A stretch of 64,000 nt of DNA from Camellia lanceoleosa (GCA_025200525.1 CM045767.1:119348021-119412020); one strand, 5' to 3'; numbered from the stretch's first letter, positions 11,394-23,438 are shown. The notes: a model not told the origin generated them from the sequence alone. Translations and numbers: made by a program.

Positions 11394-14300
11394 CTGTTAC
11401 CCAACATCATATCCATTAGGTTGAGCAACAAAACTGAAAAAATTGTAAACCTGTCCGATCTTCTTACAATAGGTGAACCATACTTCACGGTTTGGTCTAT
11501 GGTTTTATAGTTACGGTTCTAGTTTGAAGCCAAACCGGGCCATTTAGATATATAGTATAGATACATAATTTGTTATTTACGACAGACACTTGAGTACTTG
11601 ATTAGTATCCCATATATATATATGTAAGTTATTAACCTTCTGCACTTACATGTGTGTTCCATTATAGTTCTAGAATTGGTTCTAAACGATAAACAATCAT
11701 CTAAAAATTTGTTGTTTAAAAAATCATGAGATATTGTTTGATGTTTGAGCAAGTTATGAGCAATATTGGATTAGTTAAACGGCTATTTAGAGCAGCGGCT
11801 TACAGCAGACCATCACCAAGGACTGGATGACTGGGGGTAGGGACGCACCTCGTCGGAGGATTCTCTTCCTCGGAGGTCGTTCTTTTGAGCTTGAGGAAGA
11901 AGGGAAGATCGATCATGGCGGCGCGATTGGCATCAGGAGTGCGGTGGCCTTCGCAAGGCTCTTGTTCTCTTCGGTTATGAGGTACACGGTGTTGTCAAAA
12001 TTCGAGGGCATCACGAACCAGCCGATTGGCGATTTCGGGCGTTTGATGGGGGGTGTCAGAGCGTGGCTGTGTGGATTCGAGGAGAGGAGGATGGCCGCTC
12101 TGTGGTGCTGATCGTGGCTACGACGAGTGGTAGACGAGAACAGATCTTTGTACCGGAATCTAATTTTGGTGGTGGCTGGGAGGGGTTTGCTGTGGTTATG
12201 GAGGGTTTTTCCTTTGGAGATGGCTGGGTCAGCAGAAACAAGTGTCCACAGTAGGGGCCTGGATCATGTGGGTTACCGTTGATGAGTGATGTAGTACTTT
12301 GAGATGGGAATGAGGGTGATGTGGTGGTTCAGCAGATCCGGCGAGTGGTTTCAGCAGTTGGATCGAGCACTAGTGGAGAGGGTGGGGATATAGGGGGCTA
12401 AAGGGTTGGACACGGTGGTGGTTACCGCCTGGGTACATCGATGGTGGAAGTCGTCGGGGGAAGTGGAGGTTCATGGAATCGGAGGTCAATTTTACTTATT
12501 TGTCTTTCGATCGCGACGTGAGGCGGATAGTGTGATGCGTCGACGGTGGACGATTAATGGTCAAGATCTGACTCTCAGTTGCTGGTTGCCGGATTCGCTT
12601 TGTACGGATGGTAAGAAACTTGCTTTGGTTCGTAGCAACTGGATGCAGATGTTGGGGCTTCCGATTCATCTTCGTAGCATTGGGGTGTATCGATAGATTG
12701 GGGATAGATGTGGTGGTTTTGTGATGATGGATGAGTTGTTGAACCTGTTGGGGTGTGTTCAAATGAAGGTTCGTGGTCTGGTTGGAGGGATTCCGTATTT
12801 ATCTCCGATGGGGTTTACGGCGTTACAACCTTTCCATTTGGTCACCGGCGGTAGTGGATGCTTCGATGGCGGGCAATTCTTCAGGTGAGATTTAGTCGGA
12901 TAAGGTAGGCGTGAATCTTGGCTGGCGAGTGTGGCGAGGATTTCGGGGAGTAGATCATATTCAGAGATTTGGCGGTTGGAGGAGATTTCCACTTAACCAA
13001 GATTTGGGTCTGGAAGGGTCGGTGGTCAATGAAGGCATGACTTAAAGGGAAAAGGTCTTAGGCAGGTTTGGAGGCCCAATAATTTAGGCCCAATACCCCA
13101 GCCAGAGGTGGGCCAAATTAATCAGGCTCATAGAGATGGCGAGACTAAGGTAGTTGGGCCTCTGGGTACGTCTAAAGAGGGCCTAAAGGATGATTTGGGA
13201 GAGTTACTTTTGGCCTATGAGCTTGGGGATGGGGTGGGCATTCTCTCTAATGGGCCACCAAAACAGCATTCGGGTCATACAGAAGATCCATCTGTGTAGC
13301 GGATCTTTGAGAGGTTACATCAGAGTGTGGGTTTGCGATCCATTGAGGGGTCTTCGCGGGCAGTGGAGGACCAACAGCAGTCGGAGACGTCCCATTTGCC
13401 GATGGGGGAGCGTGTTGGTCAATCCGTGGCCAGTCCGACAGCAGATAAGGACGAGGCTAGGTCTCCTCCGGTTTTTTCTTAGTTGATGGTTTATCAGCCT
13501 GATATTTGTGATCGTGAGAGAGAATGGTCAGGGTGTGTAGTCAATTCTGAAATTAGGATGGACTTTGTTGGTCTAGCAGGTCGTTGGGCTGAGGAGGATG
13601 AAAATTTGCCTCTGGTTCTGCACCCATTGGCGATGGAGGTTGGGGAATCGAGCTTGTGTCGACCATCGCTACGGAGCCCATGGCAGCTGGGTTTGCCGGC
13701 GATGAGCCTCCTGGTCCGACAGAGGTGTCTGATTGGGTGTTATTGCAGATTAAGGAGCTAAGTACTCTACTTGGGGTCTCCTTTGTTGGCCATGAAAATG
13801 AAGCTATGGTTGCTGGCCATCAAGCTTCGTGGAGGGACTACCCCGTGGAAAGCATAAAGTTGTCAAGCATAAGGCCAAGGGTGCTAGAGAGCTATGGAAC
13901 TTACAAGGTAATCACAATTATGATCACGGGCACAAGACGGTGGTCGAAGTCGCCGAAGGACCGTGTTACTCAATCATTGTTGGCATGTAGTTAAAAATCT
14001 TATCTCAGGCGCGACTAAATGATAAAGAAGGGTGACGGTTAGGGCAAAGGTTGTGGAAGGTGAAAGCGGATGTCGCTTTGTTTTCGTGGAGACTAAAATA
14101 CAAAGATATTAATGGAGAGGTGGTTAGGGAGGTGTGGGGGGGGGGGGGGTGGCGGCGGTTTGTGGATTGGACATTCTTGCTAGTTGTTGGGGTGGTCGGG
14201 GGAATTCTACTGTACTGGGATTAGTGTGTTGTTGACAAGGAGGAGGAGATGGGTGGTTTTTCACTATCTTGTCGCTGTATTGGGGATGATTTCCGATGGG

Positions 14301-17300
14301 TGTTTACAAGCACGCAGCCGCCGAGGGGTCGACCGTTTTCTTTTTGGAAAATTACAAAGTATTGCTTTTGACGGGCGCATCGTGGTGTGTAAGGGGGGAT
14401 TTCAATGTGGTGCGTTGTGTGGAGGAGAAGGTGGGTTTGGGTCCAGTAGCGGGTCTTATGCGAGATTTCTCCTTATTCATTGACGACTTGGAGTTGATTG
14501 ATTTGCCAATGCAAGGGGGTAGCTTTACTTGGTTTGGAGGCCGGGTGTTTTCGCTCGATCGCTGATCTCCGCAATCGGGAGGAGCATTTTTCTCATGTGA
14601 TTCAAAGAAAGATTGATCGTGATCGCCCTGCTTTGCATCATCGACCGTCTCTGCTTCGCATCATCGCCGCTATTGCTGTATAATGGTGGGATTCGGAGTG
14701 GTCTGGTGCCATTTTGGTTTGAAAATATGTGGTTGCAAATACAGGTTTGTGAATATAGTTCACGTGGTGGGTAGGTTATGATGTGGTGGAGATCCAAGTA
14801 ACAAGTCAAGCTTAGAAATTAAAGCTTCTAAAGGCGCATTTGCATCGTGGAATAGTGGAGGTGTTTGGTCACGGAGACGCAGAAGTCTAATCTTTTGATG
14901 GCCTTGTAGTGACGGGATGATAAAGAGGTTGAAAGGAACTTGTCGAGGAGGACTTGGTGGCCCGTAAGGGGTCATAAAATAGTTTGGCAAGGTGGCTCAT
15001 ATGGGAGGTTAGTTATCGCCAAAGGTCGCGATGTTTGTGGTTGAAAGACGGAATCTAATACCAATTTTTTTCACTATATAGCGAATGTTCATCGTCGGGT
15101 GAATCAAATTGGGAAGATTCAGGTTAACAATGCGTTGTTGTCCTCTGAGGAGGAGGTAAGGGAAGGTGTTGTCAGTTTCTATTAGCACCTATTTCGGGGG
15201 GAAGATGACTGTTGGAGGCCTGGGTTGGATGGTGTTCAGTTTGCTACTATTTCGGAGGCAGATGGGCATATGCTGGAGAGGCCTTTTTCAGAGGAGGAGG
15301 TTTTACGGGCTTTGCAGAAAATGCATAGGGACAAGGCGCCAGGACCGGATGGTTTTACTATGCTTTTCTTCCAGCAGTGTTGGGATGTGGTGAAGGCAAA
15401 TGTATTAGCTTTGTTTGCTCAGTTCCATCAGACAGGGCATTTCGAACGGAGTCTTAATGCCACTTTCATAGCTTTGATTCCAAAGAAAGGCAGGTAGAGG
15501 ATATTCAGGGAAGTGTGTACAAGCTTCTCGCAAAAGTTCTGGCTAACAGATTGCGAGGAGTCTTGGAGGGGTTGGTGTCAAAATCCCAGAATGCCTTTAT
15601 AGGTGGGTGTCAGATTTTGGATGCTATGTTGGTAGCTAATGAGTGTGTTGATTCGTGGATTTGGCAAGGGCAACCCGGCGTTATTTGCAAGTTAGACATT
15701 GAAAAGGCGTATGATAATGTGAATTGGCAGTTTCTGTTGTATATGGTGGAGTGGATGGGGTTTGGGGTCTTGTGGAGGCAGTGGATTCAGTTTTGTATTT
15801 CGACGGTTTGGATGTCTATTCTAGTTAATGGGACGCCAGCAGGATTTTTCCCGACTCATAGAGATTTGCAGCAGGGGGATCCTTTGTCTCCTTTGTTGTT
15901 TATTTTGATTATGGAGGCCTTGGGGCGATTGTTATCTAATGCCGTTTAGAGTGGTTTGCTGGCTGGTTTCGAGGTGGGCATGGTTCCGCAAATTCAGCTT
16001 TAGTGATGTCTCATTTGTTTTATGCGGATGATGCTCTTATTTTTTGTGTAGCAGAGAGTGGTCTGGTTGGTTATTTGAGGTGTGTACTGCTTTTGAGGCG
16101 GTTTTGGGGCTTCGGGTGAATCTAGGAAAGTCTGAGATGATTCCGGTTGGTGAAGTGGGTCAACTTCTTACATTGGCTGCTATTTTAGGGTACAAGATGG
16201 TGGCTCTGCCCACAACGTATTTGGTGTTACCTTTGGGTGCTTCTTTCAAGGCCAAATGTGTGTGGAATGGGGTGGTGGATAGGGTGCAACGTCGTCTGGC
16301 AAGTTGGAAGTGGCAATATTTGTCAAAAAGGGGGTGACTCACTCTTATAAAGAGTGTCCTCTTCAGTATCCCAACTTATTTCATGTCAGTTCACGTCATT
16401 CTTGTGTCAGTTGCAAAGAGGTTAGAGCAGTTACAGAGGGATTTCTTATGGGGTGGAGGGTCTGCATCTTTCCATTATCATCTAGTAGCTTGGGAGCAGA
16501 TTTGCTTGCCTAAGGCGATTGGGGGGTGTTGGGGATTCGGAGTTTGGTGTCGTTTAGTTTGGCACGTTTGGGGAAGTGGTTATGGCGGTGTGGGAGAGAA
16601 AGAGGGCGGTTGTGGAGGAAAGTGGTAGGGGCTAAATATGGGTTGGGTTGGGGGGATTGGAGCACGAAGGAGGTTAGCCAGTCGTATGGTCGTGGTTTGT
16701 GGAAAGGTATTTGCTTGGGTAGGAAGGAGTTTTGGTTGAGAGTAAGTTTTCGGGTGGGGGTGGGGGTGGGGGTCTGGGTTTGGTTTTGAAGGGACAAATG
16801 GTGTGGTGAGCTTCCATTGGAGGTGATGTTCCTGTTGATTTTTCATGTTGTGATTGATTGGGAGGCGACAGTGGCTTCATATGCTCAGGTGCAAGGCCAT
16901 GTGGTAGTGTGGCAAGTTAGGTTGTGTCGGGAAGGGCAAGATTGGGAGGTGGGTCAGTTGTTGGATTTGCTGGACTTTTTGTATGGGCTTAGGTTTGGAG
17001 GGGTGGGCGAGGATATTCTTAGGTGGGAGTGCCCGAAGTCCAAAGGGGTATTTTCTCAGATCTTCTTTACCATGGACTTACGGGTGGGGCTGCGTGTCAT
17101 TTCCTTGGAAGAGTGTTTAGGTGGTGGGTTGTCCGTCCAAAGTCGCTTTTGTGTGGACAGCAGCTAGGGCCATCTTTTGACGATTGATAACTTGATTCGT
17201 CATGGGCATATTTTGGTGAATTGGTGTTGTATGTGTTGTGAAGCTGCTGAGACAGTGGACCATTTGCTAATTTACTGTCCGTTTGCTTCACGTCTTTGGA

Positions 17301-20300
17301 TGTCTATAGTTGCTATTTTCGGTTTGGTTTGGGTTCAACCGGGAACAGTCAGGGCAGTGTTGCAAAGCTGGAGTGGGGGGAGGGTTGGGAAGAGAAGGCG
17401 GAAGGCATGGATTATGGCTGGTCATTGTCTTATGTGGCTAGTTTGGTTGGAGCGTAATAGGAGGGTTTTTTTGGGAGAGATGCGTCCGTTGGCCTGGTTA
17501 GAAAGGTGTTTGTTCATAGTGCTACATAGTTGGATTTCATTGGCAGTAGATCCAGATGTTTTGTCTTTTGTTGATTTTGTAGAGGATTTGCTTCCATAGT
17601 AGTTTTGTCTTCATGTTTCCAGCAGTTTAGTTAGTTATTGTTTTCTAGTGGCTTGAGATTTCTTGTATTCTTTGCATCGTCTTGATGCTCTCTTAATAAA
17701 GTTTGCTTATTTATCAAAAAAAAAAAAAATTTTATTTTGTGATCATGTTATGAATGACGGCAAGTTTCTTAAAATCGTGGTTCCAAACTAAACCAAACCA
17801 AACTGGGTTTTACTGCTTAGGTGTGGTCTGATTTGATTCCAAGATTTTCATGGTTTGGTTTGGTTCCAAAATTCATGAAATCGTAGATAGTCGTTTGGTC
17901 CTTGATTTATTCCTAAACTGAACTAAATTGAGCCATGCCCACCCCTAATATCTGTTACATGGAAAACGCATTATAAATGTGTCTACATTTTGAAGAAATA
18001 CCTCTGAACTTATAAATGATGTCTGAACCCTCCATGATTCGAATCCGGGAGTCAGCAGAAGTTACAAGCACTTCAGATGGATTGTCTGGGGCAAACTGTT
18101 CATAACCAGGGTTAGCTTATGATAACTGGTTTGAGGAAAGAAAGACTTGTGTGTCGAGATGAAACTAGGAGAAAAAGAGGATTACCTGAAAACCAGTGAT
18201 TTTTTTTGCTTGAGTCTTTTTCTTCTGTTGGATGTCAATCTCTTCTTTTTGTTCTAGACTGCAATCTAGGTTGCCAAATAGTATATAAATTATTACATTT
18301 TTTTGTATATATTAGAGAAAGAAAGCATTGAAAAAGAAAAAAATAATCTGGCAGAGCAGCTCGTACCAGCTGTACTGTATAAACGACAACTCCCTTTATG
18401 TGAACCAATTAGAGCACCCTGCAATGATGAAGAAGATAAAATGTCGATGAAAATCTAAAATCATGTTACAAATTGTACTTACAAAACCCAAACTATAAAT
18501 AAAAACAGTAATGATAAAGACCCCCCACAAAACACAACCCCTATAATCCCCAAAATGATTTGAATCATTCATGTCACTGTCAAACACAACTCTCAAAAAA
18601 AATTCAAACACATCAATAGTCAATACATCAGTGGGGGTTATGAGAGTCCTCTTTTATGGGGGTCCTAAACATTTTCCAAATAAAAATATTTGGTCATATT
18701 ATAATTCCTTTTTTTCTTATTCAGCTTGATGAAGATATGATTCTGATACTTGGTGAAAATTTTTCTTTTAAAAAAATATAATTATGGTAGTGAAACAGAG
18801 TATCTGAGGAAAAAGTGAAAAACATCAAAGGAGCTACCTGGCCATCAGGGGTATAACAAACAGCGGTAACCATTTCATGAAGGTCGGTATAGTCTACGAG
18901 TTGCCGGTCTGGTATTTTCCAAATTCGAACCTTCGCATCAAGTGAGCCACTGATGAAATAGTTGTCATCTATTGGGTTGAACTGTATACAGGTTACTGCA
19001 AAACCAATCATGCATCAAAAGCAAAAATAGGTTAAACTAGCAGATTAGGCAATTGAGCAGTAATGGTATGGTTAGGCATTCTACCATAGTCGTTATGTGC
19101 AAACAACTTTAGACAGCTCTTTGTTTCCATGTCCCATAGCCTAACTGTCTTGTCCATTGAAGCTGAAAGCAGTAGCTGCAAATCCACATAAATTTGCATG
19201 ATTTTATGTCAACTTTCTACATTACCATAGAACTAGACTATGACGTATGAAAAAATCAAAATGAAGATTGCTGTTTTGGCTTCAATGGAATGTCAAATTC
19301 TTGGAAGATTTTCCTAATAAATTCATTTTTTTCTACTGAAAATTTTCTCTTTCTACCTTTTGTGTATCTACAGTGTGGTGAGAAGCTGACCTGTGATTTT
19401 GACCAAGAGAGGTCCAAGACATCATCCTGGTGACCTGTAAAAGTGCATACTGGTTTTTCTGAGAGTGAAAATACAGTTTCTGGCACATTGACATAATCAG
19501 GAATTGAATTGCCCTTTTTCTTGTTAGAGGATTTCCCCTTCTTCTTCCTCTCCGACGGCATTGGTGAAATCTCCGGAAGAGGAGGCTTTTCTTTTTTCCT
19601 CTCTGATGGCATCGGTGAACTCTCTGCAAGAGGAGGTTGTTGCTCCAATATATTTCCTGCCATGGGATGAAGTGGGGTGGAACCAGTAGAACTCCACTCG
19701 TCAAGTGGTTTTGCCGACATAACTTCACATTCTTGGACTTCCCACACATGAATTACCCGATCTTCTCCGGCGGTAGCGAGGTAATGAGCATCCGGGCTGA
19801 ATTTCATTGTCCAAATCGAGCCATCATGAGCTTGTATTTCTTGGCACAAATGCAAAGCGGTGAATTCTTTCATAGACTTGCCGTGCTGACGAACTTTAAT
19901 CCACTTGGAGGATGGGTTCTGCTGATCTGCCGTATCTCTCTTTGTCACCGATCAATCCGCTCATTGAATTTGCCACGCACCTTATGTTCTTCAAGAATGC
20001 GACCCCCCTTCTCTTGCTGTTTCTGAAGCTCTTGGTAAGGTATGAATTTCCTGCATTTGCGCCACCTTTCTTTCCATCATCTGTTGATACGCCACGATGC
20101 AAAAGCTCCTTAACAACAGGTGAATGACCGACAGTCTTCTCAAATTCCTCCATGCTGAGCTGCTTCCCAGTCTCAACTTCACTGAGTCTATTCCACATTC
20201 CCTCATTATTGAACTCTTTAACAATGAATTCCTTACCTGTGTCCAAATTCTTTATCAAAAAGAACGCTCTAAACTGACCATCTGACAACATATCTGGCAA

Positions 20301-21140
20301 CGCCCCACTATTGGGTATCAAAGATCTGTTTCTTCTCACCCTTTGTGGTGCGGTATTGGCATATTGACCTATACCAGAATGTGATGCTAATAACATTGAT
20401 GATGTTCTAGTGAGACGCTGTTTTGATACGGTACCTATGAGTTCTTCCTTTCTCTTCCTGGTGTTTGCTGAAAATGATAAGATGTCTCCATCTGATCTTG
20501 ACCGGACAAGTACAATTGACATCAAGGCCTCAGGCTGAGGCTCAGGTTCAGGCTCGTGGTCAGGTTTAGGCTTAGACTCAGACTCATGCTCAGGCTTAGG
20601 CTTAGGCTTAGTCTCAGATTCAGATTTAGGGTTGGGCACCGGTTTAGAGGCGGATGATTCAATGGCTGATGATGTTGTTGAAGGCTGATCATTGCTAATT
20701 TTCTTTGAAGAAACATGCATGAGCTTGGTGCTGACAAGGCTGAGAAGGTTCTTGGTACTCGATAACCCCATACCTTGAAGTAGCTGCCTACGACGATCCT
20801 TAATCGATCCAGGTTCTGCCATCCACATGTCATAATCTCCGAATATGGATGCAGGGCCTCGGTTGGCTGTCTCGGCCGCTGGAGGTCGCCAATAGCGCCT
20901 GTGAGATGGTTGAAGTAAAAGACATGCGGCTGTCATCGAACTCATCATCTTCTGATCCAGAAGATGCCAAATCAAGGGAGATAGCCGAAGACAGTCGATC
21001 AAAGGTTTCAAGAAGCAATCGCCATCGCTATCTCCTAAACCGCCCCAGTTCATCGTCATTGTCTTTTTCCGTTCCATGGTAGCACCCTTTTTCTGATCCT
21101 GGTGGTCCATTGCTGAACCTTGTTTGTGATCTTGGGTCAT
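10690..21140 (-). CDS. WDR44-like WD40-repeat protein gene (frame broken in exon 1)
   Basis: Seven coding exons, all with GT/AG borders and matching phase: 21140-19391, 19175-19085, 18995-18838, 18418-18367, 18265-18186, 18095-18002 and 11393-10690. The product matches the plant family annotated as 'WD repeat-containing protein 44-like'. It has an acidic and Ser-rich N-terminal region with a [20 protein letters not shown] block, then a WD40 propeller, then a Ser-rich tail. WD40 propellers are protein-interaction platforms; vertebrate WDR44 binds Rab11, and a plant partner is not known from sequence. The summed exons are 2929 nt, not a multiple of three, because exon 1 changes frame three times. 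The last intron is about 6.6 kb and contains a LINE. Either this is a recent pseudogene or the assembly has small indels. Exons 2-7 are intact, which favours a recently functional gene. Confidence 0.85.
12406..12762 (+). pseudogene. LINE ORF1-like fragment (DUF4283-like)
   Basis: The frame contains [20 protein letters not shown], then a segment like [14 protein letters not shown], matching the pattern of plant LINE ORF1 proteins in which an RNA-binding-like fold precedes zinc knuckles. No zinc knuckle remains visible. Frameshifts surround it; the 11827-12400 sequence is probably its 5' leader or more of ORF1. Confidence 0.55.
14296..14565 (+). pseudogene. LINE endonuclease fragment
   Basis: The frame shows [10 protein letters not shown], the GDFN motif of exonuclease-endonuclease-phosphatase (APE-like) domains, then [20 protein letters not shown], the usual end of plant LINE endonucleases. 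In an active element this domain nicks the target DNA. The N-terminal half is not recognisable. Confidence 0.8.
15225..16340 (+). pseudogene. LINE reverse transcriptase region
   Basis: Successive frames give [65 protein letters not shown] and, in a third frame near 16018, FYADDALIF, the catalytic box. Stops near 15495 and 15947 and frame changes make it inactive. Reverse transcriptase would copy the LINE RNA at the target site. Confidence 0.9.
17177..17599 (+). pseudogene. LINE C-terminal zinc-binding (zf-RVT) region
   Basis: Reads [20 protein letters not shown], then [10 protein letters not shown], matching the Cys/His pattern of the zf-RVT domain at the end of plant LINE polyproteins. It is followed by a Trp-rich tail and stops at 17599, about 130 bp before the poly(A). 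Confidence 0.85.
17717..17729 (+). repeat. LINE poly(A) tail
   Basis: An A-run 20 bp after the polyadenylation-like taataaag. It fixes the 3' end of the LINE. Confidence 0.9.
17755..17950 (-). repeat. Degenerate 'ggggtgggcatgg...ggtttggtt' repeat
   Basis: Read on the minus strand, the segment opens with taggggtgggcatggctc and runs into reiterated ggtttggtt words. Similar words occur at 11485-11545 on the other side of the LINE. The LINE may have landed in this short intronic repeat. Confidence 0.4.
18002..19175 (-). CDS. WD40 gene exons 2-6
   Basis: Exon 2 (19175-19085) gives [20 protein letters not shown]. Exon 3 (18995-18838) gives [20 protein letters not shown], then [14 protein letters not shown]. 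Exon 4 (18418-18367) gives [17 protein letters not shown]. Exon 5 (18265-18186) gives a Gln/Lys-rich linker ending KKITGFQ. Exon 6 (18095-18002) gives [20 protein letters not shown]. Each WD unit shows the usual GH...D...WD pattern. Phases join cleanly (for example TATG|TAACC gives YVT, and G|AT gives D). No stops or indels were found. Confidence 0.9.
19391..21140 (-). CDS. WD40 gene exon 1 with three frame changes
   Basis: The first ATG of the open frame is at 21140; later in-frame ATGs (for example MNWGGLGD, about 21053) could also start it. The expected family segment [20 protein letters not shown] and [12 protein letters not shown] (about 21015-20890) is in a different frame from the segments before and after it, so one indel near 21017 and a compensating one near 20890 are implied. 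The frame then runs through DYDMWMAEP, a low-complexity Lys/Pro/Glu/Ser repeat (about 20640-20525), a VKEF-like segment and [12 protein letters not shown]. It shifts again near 19945 to reach [13 protein letters not shown] and the first WD repeat ([20 protein letters not shown], ending VIHVWEV). As assembled, translation from 21140 would stop at 19896 after 414 residues, before the propeller. Confidence 0.75.
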
Positions 21141-21463
21141 TGTAGTACATTGATGAGTAGAAATCAAAAGATTGAATCAAAAAACAGAGAGAACATAGAT
21201 GATGAAATGTCTCTGATCGTTAGTGATGAGTTTGTGTGTGTGTGTGTGTGTTTTTTTTTTTTTTTTGCAGGAGAGAAATGGCTGGTGAGAAAGAGGGTGG
21301 AAGAGAGGAAAACAAGGGTAATGACTGGTTGGAATGAAACAGTCAGCTTTCTCTCCTCACGTCCGCGGGGGTTACCAAGTAAGTGAATTTCAAAACTGAC
21401 TCTTCTACATGCACCACTGATTCTATTTGGATATATAACCTTTTGACATGGGGTGGAGCACAT

Positions 21464-21523
21464 AATTGGACACAACCTTTATACATGAGTGAAGCCTAGC
21501 CATATATAGGGTTGTGTCCAATT
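21464..21523. promoter_or_regulatory. Perfect 14-bp inverted repeat upstream of the WD40 gene
   Basis: aattggacacaacc (21464-21477) and its exact inverse (21510-21523) flank a 32-bp loop, about 325-385 bp upstream of the ATG at 21140. TATA-like words (minus-strand ctatatatg near 21502-21510 and ttatatatcc near 21431-21440) lie beside and inside it. It could be a cruciform or a dimeric factor site, or the relic of a tiny transposon. Confidence 0.4.
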
Positions 21524-21635
21524 CAAATTCAGCCCCCATCCCATTTGACAGATTTGTATTTGGTTATTTAGTGCACTTTTTTTTTTTCAAAATTTATTTA
21601 TTTATTTATTTATTATTAGAACTAATTATATATAT

Positions 21636-21938
21636 GGGTAAATTACACTAAACTACCATGAGGTTTCGAAAAAATAGAGTTAGTCTCACAGGTTTGGCAT
21701 AATTACATTTACGTCTCTTTTAATAAAGTTAAAATAGACATTGAAACAAACAAAGGTAAATATACATTTTAATAAGAAAAGAGATAACAACATTATCTTT
21801 TTATCCATATGATTAACAAATTATTGATAAAAGAAGTTTAAGTGTTATGTTAATTAAAACCTCGAGGGAGACTAATGTAATTATACCAAATTTTTTCTCA
21901 AATCTTAGAGGAGGTGAGTTTGATTTACCCTGTATATA
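21636..21938. mobile_element. MITE with gggtaaatta-type ends
   Basis: The left end gggtaaattacactaaac is matched inversely by the right end (gagtttgatttaccct). The interior shows further inverted similarity (aggtttcgaaaaa and aaattttttctcaaatct). Relatives with similar ends occur at about 29744-29892 and 31400-31430. Flanks share tatatatg. Confidence 0.55.
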
Positions 21939-21939
21939 T

Positions 21940-23037
21940 ATGAATTTTTTTTTTTTTTTTTTTTTGATGGGATATATATGATGTTTGTTGTGTGGATTTA
22001 CGCAATTTCAAATTATAAATTCAACTAGGAAGGAAAATAAATTCCGTTACATAAGGGCATTGTGTCATAAATTCAGATAAAAATAAATTCACCCACAACT
22101 AACATGAATCAACCACTAACATGTAACAACTTACGTAATTAATATAAATTTAAGAGGGAGATTTTAGGATTTCAAACGTTTTCTAGATTGATAATTGGTA
22201 TAAATTTTTGTTAATTTGATTGGGACTATGTTAGTATTACGTATAAATATTAGATGAGATTAGTAATGCCAGAGGAATAGTTGTACTACTTTTAATTAGA
22301 ATAGGAGATATAACATAATATATGAAATAAGAGGGGAATTATTTTTATGGTTAGATGAAATTATGTGAATAATCCTATGGATGGGATTAACAATAATATA
22401 ATGGGGAAACAAACACAAAGAAGGGTATGATTGATTGGGCAGATTGTAGCATAGGATTAGAATTATTAATTATGAGTTTTACATTTTATTATGTGGTTGC
22501 AATTTTTGTTATTTGAATCAAATACCGATGGACATTTTATCTAACAAAATTGACGGATTTTTTAATCCTACAACTAATAATGCAAAAGGAACATAGTGGG
22601 ATGATATATTTTCATATTTATTGTAAAACAAACGTAGATAAGAATGAATTATTTATTTCTCTGTTCTTGTTGGTCAAGTAATTCTATACTAATTTTATGG
22701 ATTATTAAACCCTCATTATTAATATCAATAATTAAACAAAAAACAAAAATAAAAAATAAAAAAATCAAAGGATTAGCAATCCCGATCAAAGCTTCAATCC
22801 CACCCTCCAGAGGGTTATTAAACTTGAAAGTACTAGAATTGGTAAGTTTGAGGCTTAAGATTTTCTGCTTCTTGAAATTTTATTTATTTATCTCAAAATA
22901 TTCACAATTGATAAATAATGTAAAAATCTCCAAATATAAAAATTTCAAAATATATCTAAATATGTAACTTGCTTGATCGCCATGTTGGGTTGCAAGTAGT
23001 GTCATCATAATAGCAAATCTATAAATAAATAAAAAAA
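21940..23037. other. AT-rich spacer, no gene seen
   Basis: No domain-bearing frame. A reading frame at 22644-22967 is low-complexity Ile/Lys/Leu and is not supported. Confidence 0.45.
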
Positions 23038-23438
23038 GGAATGGCTTTCCTCTGGTCGTGATTGGACTAGAGAGTACTTTTGGGCTTGTGGGAGTTTCCC
23101 ACGGGTTCCGTTTCGATAATCTGAACCGTTCAATGTGTAGAACTCGTTAAGTATTATATTCCTGTAAAAAATCACGTTGATCGGATATCGATAGCTATAT
23201 CATCAAATCAGTTTTGTATGGAAAAAAAATGGACGGTGAAAAATAAATGGCTTACAAAAATCTGATTTAATTACATAGCTATCAATATTCGATCTACGTG
23301 ATTTTTTATAGACATATAAGATCAAGTAGTTCTACGATTGAACAATTCAATTATCGAATAGATCCGTGGTGGGCCTCCACGGTCTAATAAGATTTCTCTA
23401 GTCGATCACGCACTAAGAAAGCCATTTCCATTAAAAAA
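23029..23438. mobile_element. Foldback MITE, family A, copy 2 (best preserved)
   Basis: The element spans 23038-23429 (392 bp). It begins ggaatggctttcc and ends as the inverse of ggaaatggctttctt. The arms pair along most of their length, sharing a stretch like gtaaaaaatcacgttgatcg and its inverse around 23290-23310. A 9-bp flank, ataaaaaaa versus attaaaaaa, differs at one base and would suit a Mutator-type insertion. It has no coding capacity. Confidence 0.75.

Larger units (their letters stand above)
11790..17729 (+). mobile_element. Decayed LINE (non-LTR) retrotransposon in the WD40 intron
   Basis: About 5.9 kb, clearly more GC-rich than its flanks, inserted in the last intron of the WD40 gene in the opposite orientation. 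It carries, in order, an ORF1-like region, an endonuclease, a reverse transcriptase and a C-terminal zinc-finger-type region, all broken by stops and frameshifts. It ends with taataaag at 17694, then a poly(A) run at 17717-17729, the signature of target-primed reverse transcription. The 5' boundary is uncertain: no clear target duplication was found, and 11790 is approximate. It is inactive. Confidence 0.9.

Noticed and set aside
18396..18623. 75-residue minus-strand frame
   Set aside because: Overlaps exon 4 of the WD40 gene in another frame and extends into its intron; no similarity.
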